The notes beneath the pieces were generated by a model. That model was not told where the DNA came from. It saw nothing but the letters and a program-made list of their open reading frames with translations, and ran no database searches. 64,000 nt of DNA from Hanstruepera ponticola (GTDB taxonomy: Bacteria > Bacteroidota > Bacteroidia > Flavobacteriales > Flavobacteriaceae): the NCBI RefSeq assembly GCF_012931685.1, contig NZ_JABANC010000008.1, forward strand, positions 1 to 64,000, read 5' to 3'. Both the position numbers and the translations under genes were made by a program. This document shows positions 24,558 through 34,536 of the stretch, piece after piece (within the stretch, counting starts at the first letter, position 1; every line of letters begins with the position of its first letter).

Positions 24558-26939
24558 TTATTGTCCTTCGTTTGCCAGTAGTTGGTCGAGCGCAGCTAGA
24601 TCTGGAACCAAAACTTGACGTGCTTTACTACCTTCAAAGCCACCAACAATACCAGCAGCTTCCAATTGATCAATTAATCTTCCAGCACGATTATAACCTA
24701 ATTTTAGTTTACGTTGTAACAATGAGGCTGAACCTTGTTGTGCTGTCACAATTATTTCAGCTGCTTCTCTAAAAAGCGCATCACGATCGTTAATATCTAT
24801 ATCAAGACTTGTGCCACTTTCTTCACCAACATATTCCGGTAGCTGATAAGCATCTGGATAAGCTTTTTGTGAGCCAATAAAATCTGTTATTTTTTCAACT
24901 TCTGGCGTATCAACAAAGGCACATTGAATTCTAATCATATCATTTCCTTGAGTGTAAAGCATATCACCACGACCTATAAGTTGATCAGCACCAGATCCGT
25001 CTAAAATGGTTCGAGAATCAATTTTTGAAGTTACTCTAAACGCTATTCTGGCAGGGAAATTCGCCTTTATAATACCAGTAATCACATTTACCGAAGGTCT
25101 TTGAGTTGCTATAATCAAGTGGATTCCAATAGCTCGTGCTAATTGCGCTAAACGAGCTATAGGTGTTTCAACTTCCTTTCCAGCTGTCATGATTAAATCG
25201 GCAAACTCATCAACAACCAATATGATGTATGGAAGAAATTGATGACCATCATTAGGATTTAACTTTCTGGCCTTAAACTTTGCATTGTATTCTGCAATAT
25301 TTCTACATAAAGCATTTTTTAACAACTCATATCGGTTGTCCATTTCAATACACAACGAATTTAAAGTATTAATTACTTTTGTGTTGTCAGTAATTATGGC
25401 ATCTTCACTATCTGGTAGTTTAGCGAGATAGTGACGTTCAATTTTATTAAAAAGTGTTAATTCAACCTTTTTTGGGTCAACCAAAACAAATTTCACTTCT
25501 GCTGGGTGCTTTTTGTAAAGTAAAGATGTTAAAACGGCATTCAAACCAACGGACTTACCTTGACCAGTTGCTCCAGCCATTAATAAGTGTGGCATTTTAG
25601 CCAAATCAACAACAAAGGTTTCGTTGCTGATAGTTTTTCCTAGGGCAATTGGTAATTGCATTTCAGCTTTTTGAAACTTTTGAGAGGCAATAACCGATCG
25701 CATAGAAACAATGGTCGAATTCTTATTTGGGACTTCAATACCAATTGTTCCTTTACCAGGTATAGGTGCAATAATTCTTATTCCTAATGCTGATAGCGAT
25801 AAGGCAATATCATCTTCTAGGTTTTTAATTTTAGAAATTCTGACACCTGCTTCAGGGATAATTTCATAGAGCGTAACAGTTGGACCAATTGTGGCTTTTA
25901 TATTTGAAATCCCAATCTTGTAATTATTGAGCGTTTCTACAATTCTATTTTTATTTTCTTCTAATTCCTCTTGGTTGATAGTTATACCTTCAGTTTCGTA
26001 CTTTTTTAGAAGTTCTAAAGAAGGGAATTGATAATTACTTAATTCAAGAGTAGGATCAAATTGTCCAAAGTCTTCAACAAGCTTGTTGGCTAGATTGTCA
26101 GTTTCTGATAGTTCTTCTTCTACATGCTCAACTTCAATCTTAACTTCATCCTCATTATTGTTGATTGGTTTTTCAGTTTTCTTCGGTGTTTGGGGTGCTG
26201 TGATCTCTGTGGCTTCTGGTTTGTCATTTGTTAAATCAAAGGCAGTTTTTATATCTTCAGCTTCAGCTGATAAGTCATTATCAAGAGATATTACAGGTTC
26301 ATTATTATTGGTTTCAGCAGTTTCACCAAGACTTTCTTTAAGATCTTTTTTAGCCGAAGCAAACACGTTTTTAAATGTTTCTGCCGTCATTTTAAAGCGG
26401 ATGGCTAAATAGGTGATAAGAGCAAATATCAATAGTAAGATTGTTCCAATTTTGCCTAAATATTCTTGAAGGAAAAAATTGATTTCATAACCAATTGTTC
26501 CACCCAGAATGTCCAGTTTTTCAGAGAAGAATCCAAATAATACAGAAAACCAAACTACAATTAACGTTCCCCAAAACCAATGCTTACGCAATCTGGATTT
26601 ATTGGTATTGGTAAGTACGTAAATTCCCGATGTAAAAATTAAACCTGCAAAAATAAAAGAGGCGACACCAAACCCACGAAGTATAAAAAAATCACTTAAC
26701 CAAGCACCTGTTTTATTTAGCCAGTTCTCTGTTTGGACACCTCTGGAAGTAAATTCGGAAAGTGTACTTTGATCAGCTTTTCCTGTGAAGAAAAAAGAAA
26801 CAAACGCAATAAATAAGAGTAATCCCAAAATAATAAGAAAACTACCAAAAACTAACTTTTGCTGATTGGATAGTTTAAAACTTGGGGCTTTTAATTTTGT
26901 TTTAGATTCTTTTTTGGATTTAGATTTTTTCTTCGCCAT
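24558..26939 (-). CDS. ftsK: DNA translocase FtsK/SpoIIIE
   Basis: 793 residues. Basic N terminus, then four membrane helices (about 28-180), an acidic linker rich in E/T/P (about 215-290), an alpha/beta motor region with Walker A 'GATGQGKSVGLNAVL' and Walker B 'ILVVDEFADLI', 'LIIATQRPS', and a gamma winged-helix domain at the C terminus ('SLLQRKLKLGYNRAGRLIDQLEAAGIV'). Septum-anchored hexameric pump that clears chromosome ends and activates dimer resolution. A -7-like TATTTTTG lies on the minus strand at 26960-26967, 20 nt before the ATG. Confidence 0.97.
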   Translation of the reverse strand: MAKKKSKSKKESKTKLKAPSFKLSNQQKLVFGSFLIILGLLLFIAFVSFFFTGKADQSTLSEFTSRGVQTENWLNKTGAWLSDFFILRGFGVASFIFAGLIFTSGIYVLTNTNKSRLRKHWFWGTLIVVWFSVLFGFFSEKLDILGGTIGYEINFFLQEYLGKIGTILLLIFALITYLAIRFKMTAETFKNVFASAKKDLKESLGETAETNNNEPVISLDNDLSAEAEDIKTAFDLTNDKPEATEITAPQTPKKTEKPINNNEDEVKIEVEHVEEELSETDNLANKLVEDFGQFDPTLELSNYQFPSLELLKKYETEGITINQEELEENKNRIVETLNNYKIGISNIKATIGPTVTLYEIIPEAGVRISKIKNLEDDIALSLSALGIRIIAPIPGKGTIGIEVPNKNSTIVSMRSVIASQKFQKAEMQLPIALGKTISNETFVVDLAKMPHLLMAGATGQGKSVGLNAVLTSLLYKKHPAEVKFVLVDPKKVELTLFNKIERHYLAKLPDSEDAIITDNTKVINTLNSLCIEMDNRYELLKNALCRNIAEYNAKFKARKLNPNDGHQFLPYIILVVDEFADLIMTAGKEVETPIARLAQLARAIGIHLIIATQRPSVNVITGIIKANFPARIAFRVTSKIDSRTILDGSGADQLIGRGDMLYTQGNDMIRIQCAFVDTPEVEKITDFIGSQKAYPDAYQLPEYVGEESGTSLDIDINDRDALFREAAEIIVTAQQGSASLLQRKLKLGYNRAGRLIDQLEAAGIVGGFEGSKARQVLVPDLAALDQLLANEGQ

Positions 26940-26959
26940 TCACGAGGTATTATATTTTT

Positions 26960-26967
26960 CAAAAATA
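26960..26967 (-). promoter_or_regulatory. Putative -7 element for ftsK
   Basis: TATTTTTG on the minus strand fits TAnnTTTG. The nearest upstream TTG is 25 nt away, longer than ideal. Confidence 0.4.
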
Positions 26968-27002
26968 CAAATTACAAACGTTTATCCTAAAGCAAATAGT
27001 AT

Positions 27003-27371
27003 TTAAAAAATCTTTGGAAAATATATTATCATACCAACCGTAACTGCTGTGATTGCTATAATAAAAACTGCACCTGCTGAAATGTCTTTTATCAAACCTA
27101 TTTTGGGGTGATAATCAGGGTGAATAAAATCTGCGATTTCCTCAATAACAGTATTGATTCCTTCAATAGCCAAAATAGCACCTATGGTTAAACATTGGAT
27201 GGCCCATTCAGTCAATGAAAGTTCAAAATAAAATCCAGCTACAGTCATTAAAAGACTTATAACAATTTGGATTTTAATACTCTTTTCTGTGGTTATTAAA
27301 ATCCATGCGCCTTTAAAAGCGTAGCGAATGCTTTTAATTCGGTTGACAAGAAAGGGTTCCTTTTTATTCAT
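27003..27371 (-). CDS. Diacylglycerol kinase / undecaprenol kinase family
   Basis: 122 residues, typical of small integral-membrane DgkA-type kinases. Three helices: about 30-48, 53-70 and 96-118. The signature 'EGINTVIEEIADF' and 'GLIKDISAGAVF' carry the conserved E and D that bind the Mg-ATP. Phosphorylates lipid alcohols to recycle lipid carriers or phosphatidic acid; the substrate cannot be told from sequence. Overlaps the upstream tpx gene by 8 nt, so translated with it. Confidence 0.88.
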   Translation of the reverse strand: MNKKEPFLVNRIKSIRYAFKGAWILITTEKSIKIQIVISLLMTVAGFYFELSLTEWAIQCLTIGAILAIEGINTVIEEIADFIHPDYHPKIGLIKDISAGAVFIIAITAVTVGMIIYFPKIF

Positions 27372-27870
27372 CTAAAAGCGCCTCCAAAGCAGCCTTGTAA
27401 TTTGGTTCATCAGCAGTTTCCTGGACTTGTTCAGTATATTTAATTGTGCCATTTTCATCCAAAACAATTACACAACGAGAGTGAAGTCCTTCAAAAGCTC
27501 CATTTTTAAATTCTAAATTATAATCCTTACCAAAACTGCCAGTTTTAAAATCTGATAACATGACAAGGTTCTCAATGCCTTCTGCACCACAAAAACGTGC
27601 TTGAGCAAAGGGTAGATCTCTTGAAATACACAACACTTTTGTGTTATTTAATTCTGATGCTTCTTTATTAAAAGTTCGCACAGATTGTGCACATGTACCA
27701 GTATCTACACTTGGGAATATGTTTAGAACAACCTTGTGTCCTTCAAAATCAGATAATTCTTGTGTTGATAAATCACTAACAGTTAATTTAAAACTTGGGG
27801 CTTTTTCTCCAATTTTTGGTAAAGAACCTAAAGTTTCAACGGGTGTTCCACCCAAAGTTATATTTGCCAT
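27364..27870 (-). CDS. tpx: Thiol peroxidase (Tpx-type peroxiredoxin)
   Basis: 168 residues, normal Tpx length. Peroxidatic Cys in 'SVDTGTCAQSVRTFN' (T-x-x-C motif) and resolving Cys in 'DLPFAQARFCG', the spacing of atypical 2-Cys Tpx. Cytoplasmic reduction of H2O2 and alkyl peroxides using thioredoxin. Divergent from katG, with 167 nt between, so both peroxide enzymes may share control. Confidence 0.95.
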   Translation of the reverse strand: MANITLGGTPVETLGSLPKIGEKAPSFKLTVSDLSTQELSDFEGHKVVLNIFPSVDTGTCAQSVRTFNKEASELNNTKVLCISRDLPFAQARFCGAEGIENLVMLSDFKTGSFGKDYNLEFKNGAFEGLHSRCVIVLDENGTIKYTEQVQETADEPNYKAALEALLDE

Positions 27871-28019
27871 AATATCTTTTTTAATGAATAAGTAAAAATA
27901 CTGATTTTACTTACCTTTTAATAATTTATACACTTTTAATTAAATAAGCATTTTCTATTTAAATATAGGTACAATCAATTTTGATGATGGTGTTTAAAAT
28001 GGTAATTTTAAAAAAATAA

Positions 28020-30266
<2,247 letters not shown>

Positions 30267-30280
30267 AAAGTAGAGTAATA

Positions 30281-30310
30281 AAAAAGTCTGCTCCATTGAG
30301 CAGACTTTTT
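30281..30310. terminator. Bidirectional terminator between katG and ahpC
   Basis: GTCTGCTC (30286-30293) and GAGCAGAC (30298-30305), loop CATT, with an A-run before and a T-run after, so it can end transcription from both sides. Confidence 0.9.
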
Positions 30311-30333
30311 TATTTATTGAACTAATCAATAAT

Positions 30334-30972
30334 TTAGTTAACGTGCTTTTCTAAAAATTCTGCAACACCTTCGTGAGTTGCTTGCATACCAGTTTTTCCT
30401 TTATTCCAGTTAGCTGGGCAAACCTCACCATTTTCTTCTACGAATTGTAGAGCATCAACCATACGTAACGCTTCATCAACATTTCTACCTAATGGTAGAT
30501 CGTTAACAATTTGATGACGTACAATACCTTCTTTGTCAATTAGGAATAAACCTCTGTAAGCGATTAATTCACCATCAGCTTGTAACATATCATTTTCATC
30601 ATAAAAATAATCACCAGCTAAAACATCATAGTTTTTAGAAATAGTTTTATTGGTATCTGCTACTAAAGGATATTTTACACCTTTAATACCTCCATTATTT
30701 TTATCTAATTGTAACCAACCCCAATGTGATTGTTCAGTATCTGTTGAAACACCCACTACAGCAGTATTTTTAGATTCAAATTCTGCTAATTTTTCTTGAA
30801 ACGCATGTAGTTCAGTTGGACAAACAAACGTAAAATCTTTTGGGTAAAAGAATAATACGACGTGCTTTTTTCCAATGAATTGTTCTAATGAAAAATCTGA
30901 AACAAATTCGCCACCATTGACCACTGCTTGTGCATTAAATTGAGGTGCTTTTTTTCCTACTAATACAGCCAT
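30334..30972 (-). CDS. Typical 2-Cys peroxiredoxin (AhpC family)
   Basis: 212 residues. Peroxidatic Cys in 'DFTFVCPTELHAFQ' and resolving Cys in 'GEVCPANWNKG', the typical 2-Cys arrangement. 'GVSTDTEQSHWGWLQ' and 'YRGLFLIDKEGIVRH' are family signatures. Scavenges low levels of H2O2 and organic hydroperoxides; I see no AhpF nearby, so the reductant is unknown. A TAnnTTTG promoter element lies 42 nt upstream. Third peroxide enzyme in 3.7 kb after tpx and katG. Confidence 0.95.
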   Translation of the reverse strand: MAVLVGKKAPQFNAQAVVNGGEFVSDFSLEQFIGKKHVVLFFYPKDFTFVCPTELHAFQEKLAEFESKNTAVVGVSTDTEQSHWGWLQLDKNNGGIKGVKYPLVADTNKTISKNYDVLAGDYFYDENDMLQADGELIAYRGLFLIDKEGIVRHQIVNDLPLGRNVDEALRMVDALQFVEENGEVCPANWNKGKTGMQATHEGVAEFLEKHVN

Positions 30973-31013
30973 TTTTTAATTTACTTTTTGTGTTAAAAAT
31001 TAATTTTCAGCTG

Positions 31014-31021
31014 CAAAGATA
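31014..31021 (-). promoter_or_regulatory. Putative -7 element for ahpC-type gene
   Basis: TATCTTTG on the minus strand, exact TAnnTTTG, 41 nt before the ATG at 30972. No strong -33 TTG is visible. Confidence 0.45.
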
Positions 31022-31078
31022 CATATTACTCATACCTTAACCATGCATTAATATTTTAAAAATTTATAAAGCGATAGT

Positions 31079-32572
31079 TTATGCCAATTTACCTCTTAAC
31101 TGCTTTATTTTAATATTGAAAGCGGCAAATAACAAAGTCATAAACGGGCTTAACCAGTTGAATATAGCGAAGAAGAAATAATCGATAACTGGAACGCCAA
31201 GAACACCGCTTTGATATGCTCCACAAGTATTCCAAGGCACAAGTACTGAAGTTACTGTTCCTGAATCTTCCAATGTTCTACTTAAATTTTCTGGTGCTAG
31301 ACCTTTTTCTTCATAAGCTTTCTTAAACATTTTTCCAGGAACTACAATTGCTAGATATTGATCGGAAGCTGTTACGTTTAAAGCTAAACAGCTGGCAACA
31401 GTACTAGCAAATAAACCAAAGGTAGATGATGCTAAACTTAATAAAGCAGCGCTAATTCGTGATAGCGCACCAATAGCATCCATAACACCGCCAAAAACCA
31501 TAGCGCAAATGATAAGCCAGATAGTGGTTAACATTCCATACATGCCTTTGCCAGATGCCGAAAATAACTCTTGTAGAGTTTCATTTTCTGTAATAATTGT
31601 AGTTTTTACTGTAATAGCATTCATTATGCCTTTGTAAGCTGATGTTAAAGTTAATGAGTCAGCTCCAGTGATTTGGGCAACAATGTTGGGCTGGAATATT
31701 AATGCGAAAATCCCACCTAAAAGTGTTCCTACAAGAAGCGCAATTAATGGTGGTGTTTTTTTTATAATTAATATAATAACTGCTACTGGAACTAAAAACA
31801 GCCAACCATTAATGTTAAAAGTGTTGTTAATATCATTAAGTAATAAAGATGTGTCGGTAACACCAGATGAATCTTGCATAAACCCTAAAAAGATAAAAAC
31901 TATAAGTGTAATTGTGATTGTAGGAACTGTTGTAAGTGCCATATATTTTATATGGTCAAACAATTCTGCTCCAGCCATGGCAGGAGCTAAATTTGTGGTA
32001 TCACTTAACGGAGACATTTTATCCCCAAAATAAGCCCCAGACAATACGGCTCCTGCTGTCATTCCTAAAGAAACTCCAAGAGCTTCTCCAATACCAATTA
32101 GCGCTATACCAACCGTTGCAGAAGTTGTCCAAGAGCTACCAGTAGCTATTGATATTATAGCACATATTATAACACAAGCTGCTAAAAATATTGTTGGATT
32201 TAAGATTTGCAAACCATAATATATCATTGCGGGAATTATACCACTTATTAACCATGTTCCTGCCAAGGCGCCTACCATCAAAAGTATTAATATGGCACCA
32301 GTCGTCGATTTAACATTTTCGGCAACTTCATCAAGCATTTGGTTAAAAGTAACTTTATTATAAAACCCAACAATTGCAGCTACTGCTGCTCCCAATAGTA
32401 ATATAAATTGATTACTGCCGCTCACAGCATCATCACCATAGATCAATACGTTAAAGGCAAGCATTCCAACCAATGCCAAAACAGGAATTAATGCTTCCCA
32501 TATATTCAATTCTTTGTTTGTTACAATATTTTCGTCTTGTGGTTGTCTGGGTTTTATATCTTGGCTTTCCAT
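31079..32572 (-). CDS. Na+/H+ antiporter, NhaC family
   Basis: 497 residues with about eleven hydrophobic segments. After a polar N terminus ('MESQDIKPRQPQDENIVT') come 'ALIPVLALVGMLAFNVLIYG', 'GSSWTTSATVGIALIGIGEALG', 'AGAVLSGAYFGDKMSPLSDTTNLA', 'GVMDAIGALSRI', 'LNVTASDQYLAIVVPG' and 'SVLVPWNTCGAYQSGVLG', all hallmarks of NhaC. Sodium export in exchange for protons at the inner membrane, fitting a marine habitat. An alternative in this family is malate-lactate/Na antiport, which sequence alone cannot exclude. Confidence 0.9.
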   Translation of the reverse strand: MESQDIKPRQPQDENIVTNKELNIWEALIPVLALVGMLAFNVLIYGDDAVSGSNQFILLLGAAVAAIVGFYNKVTFNQMLDEVAENVKSTTGAILILLMVGALAGTWLISGIIPAMIYYGLQILNPTIFLAACVIICAIISIATGSSWTTSATVGIALIGIGEALGVSLGMTAGAVLSGAYFGDKMSPLSDTTNLAPAMAGAELFDHIKYMALTTVPTITITLIVFIFLGFMQDSSGVTDTSLLLNDINNTFNINGWLFLVPVAVIILIIKKTPPLIALLVGTLLGGIFALIFQPNIVAQITGADSLTLTSAYKGIMNAITVKTTIITENETLQELFSASGKGMYGMLTTIWLIICAMVFGGVMDAIGALSRISAALLSLASSTFGLFASTVASCLALNVTASDQYLAIVVPGKMFKKAYEEKGLAPENLSRTLEDSGTVTSVLVPWNTCGAYQSGVLGVPVIDYFFFAIFNWLSPFMTLLFAAFNIKIKQLRGKLA

Positions 32573-32733
32573 TTATTTATTGTAGTTAGTTTGTTTTTTT
32601 GATTTGTAATGTTACAATTTTATGCGAATCTATGCAAAAATGGAAAGGCTAGTTTTAAATCTTTTGTTTTAAGACATTTCAGTTAAATCATTTTGGTATA
32701 TTTAAACATTGAGAGTTAAAACCATAATTAACA

Positions 32734-34293
32734 ATGATTTATAAGCTAAAAACTTCAAACAATAGTATCAAGTTATTTATTGCTTTAATTTTTCCAGCTG
32801 TCATGTATTGTCAAACAAGCGAGCGCAAAGTAAGTGATGCCATAGAACAGTTTATGACTACAGAAAACCCTAGAGAAGGTATTCAAGATTTACTGAAACA
32901 TCAAGTCGTTGTCGAGCAAGTAAATGACTCGTTAAAAGGGCATTTTTATTTGAATTTGGGTATTGCTTATGGTCAAATTAACCATGCCGATTCATCCTTT
33001 TATTTTTTAGATAAATCTGAAAAAATAGCCAATCAAATTCCATCTAATTTTTTATTGGCAATGATCAATAATACTCGTGGATTGGTTTACATGGGTAAGG
33101 CAGAATATGAATCTTCTTTATCTGCTTATCAAGAAGTGATGAGACTAGCTGAAGGGAAAAATGATAAGCGGCTTAATGATGTGTTGAGTAAAACCTATGG
33201 TAATTTAGGTGGTGTTTACTATCAGTTAGGACAAATGGACAAAGCGTTGGAAACCACTAAAAAATGCTTAACACTCTCTCAAACTATAAATGACACAACC
33301 GATATTGCACTCAATCATTTACGGCTTGCAATGGTTTATAATGATATGAACCAATTGGATAATGGTATAGAACACCTAAATAAAGCCCGGACTTTTTTCA
33401 AGAATCTAAATAATGCAACTATGCTTGTATATGCTGAAAGTAATTTGGGTAAGGTGTTTAAGAAAAAACAAAATTTAGATAGTGCTTTTGTTCATTATCA
33501 AGAAGCTCACAAATATGCCAAAACTCTCGGTGAACAAGAAGAATACATTACCACATTACTCGCTATGTCTAGCGTGAAACTGGAACAGGATATGCTTAAT
33601 AAGGCTACAGATTATGCCCAAAAAGCCCTGTTTGTTGCCAAAAAAAATGGTTTTTCAAATAGTGAACAGCAAGCCTATGATTTATTATATCAAATAGCTT
33701 TGAAAAAAGGAAAACCAAATGAAGCATTAAACTTTAGAAACGCTTATATTAAGTTAGCTGATTCTTTAAGTAGTGTTGAAGTGAAAGCACGAGTTGCTGC
33801 TCTTGAAACTCAATATGAAACGGCAAAAAAAGAAAAAGAAATACAAAAATTAACTTTTGAAAGTCAACTAAATAAAGCCTATTTGGAAAAGGCTAGAAAT
33901 AAACAATTAATAATTGCCGTTAGCGGTTTTGCAGTTATTTTAATAATTATCATATTTTTCGTTTCGAAGCATAAAAAAGAAAAAGCAGAGCGTATTGCAC
34001 AGTCATTACAGGTAGAGGCTCTTCAAAAGCGATTTATAGAATTGCATAGTAGTCCAGCTGAATTATCGGTTGATTTAAAAATGCAAGAATTGAACCAAAA
34101 ACTGGAAACACCTTTAACAGACAGAGAGTTTGAAGCACTTAAACTTTGTATAGCAGGGAAAACAAATTCAGAGATTGCAGGTGAATTATTTGTGTCGGTG
34201 AGTACTATCAAATTTCATTTAAGAAATGCCTACAGCAAGTTAGGTGTTAACAATAGAAAAGAAGCATTCAAGTATATGCTTAAATCCATATAA
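32734..34293 (+). CDS. TPR-containing membrane regulator with LuxR-type HTH
   Basis: 519 residues. Signal-like hydrophobic N terminus (about 12-27). TPR units at about 60-330 ('LSKTYGNLGGVYYQLGQMDKALETTKKCL', 'YAESNLGKVFKKKQNLDSAFVHYQEA'). Coiled coil 345-385, one membrane helix at about 392-410 ('LIIAVSGFAVILIIIIFFV'), another coiled coil, then a GerE/LuxR HTH at about 455-519 ('PLTDREFEALKLCIAGKTNSEIAGELFVSVSTIKFHLRNAYSKLGV'). Sensor outside, DNA-binding domain inside: a one-component membrane regulator. No autoinducer domain or receiver. The repeat-rich surface gene next to it, with possible operators between, is a likely target. Confidence 0.88.
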   Translation: MIYKLKTSNNSIKLFIALIFPAVMYCQTSERKVSDAIEQFMTTENPREGIQDLLKHQVVVEQVNDSLKGHFYLNLGIAYGQINHADSSFYFLDKSEKIANQIPSNFLLAMINNTRGLVYMGKAEYESSLSAYQEVMRLAEGKNDKRLNDVLSKTYGNLGGVYYQLGQMDKALETTKKCLTLSQTINDTTDIALNHLRLAMVYNDMNQLDNGIEHLNKARTFFKNLNNATMLVYAESNLGKVFKKKQNLDSAFVHYQEAHKYAKTLGEQEEYITTLLAMSSVKLEQDMLNKATDYAQKALFVAKKNGFSNSEQQAYDLLYQIALKKGKPNEALNFRNAYIKLADSLSSVEVKARVAALETQYETAKKEKEIQKLTFESQLNKAYLEKARNKQLIIAVSGFAVILIIIIFFVSKHKKEKAERIAQSLQVEALQKRFIELHSSPAELSVDLKMQELNQKLETPLTDREFEALKLCIAGKTNSEIAGELFVSVSTIKFHLRNAYSKLGVNNRKEAFKYMLKSI

Positions 34294-34294
34294 T

Positions 34295-34338
34295 TAATCT
34301 ACTCATTTTTTTATTAATTTCCGGTCTAATCTACTCAT
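34295..34338 (+). repeat. Direct repeat TAATCTACTCAT x2
   Basis: Identical 12-mers at 34295-34306 and 34327-34338, 32 bp apart (about three helical turns), directly after the LuxR-type regulator gene. Candidate tandem binding site; could also be chance in AT-rich DNA. Confidence 0.45.
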
Positions 34339-34460
34339 CAATTATTAAAAAATAAACAAGCTAAATAGTTAGTTAATAGGGAATGAAATTTTTATAATAC
34401 TTCATTGGCTACTACGTTAAATATCTTAAAAACAATTAGTTGGCATTTATGTTTTTAAAA

Positions 34461-34477
34461 CTAACCCATAGGGTTAG
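34461..34477. promoter_or_regulatory. Palindrome CTAACCC-ATA-GGGTTAG
   Basis: Perfect 7-bp arms with a 3-nt centre, 60 nt before the ATG of the repeat-rich surface protein. A -7-like CAATTTTG follows at 34500-34507. The position just upstream of the presumed promoter fits an operator. It is also more GC-rich than its surroundings. Confidence 0.5.
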
Positions 34478-34536
34478 GTGTGTTTATATAATAAAATTGC
34501 AATTTTGAGCATGGTCATTATCATAAACCAACTAAA

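Noticed and set aside
32734-34293. Quorum-sensing LuxR receptor
   Set aside because: Only the C-terminal HTH is LuxR-like; the rest is TPR plus a membrane helix, with no autoinducer-binding domain or LuxI gene.
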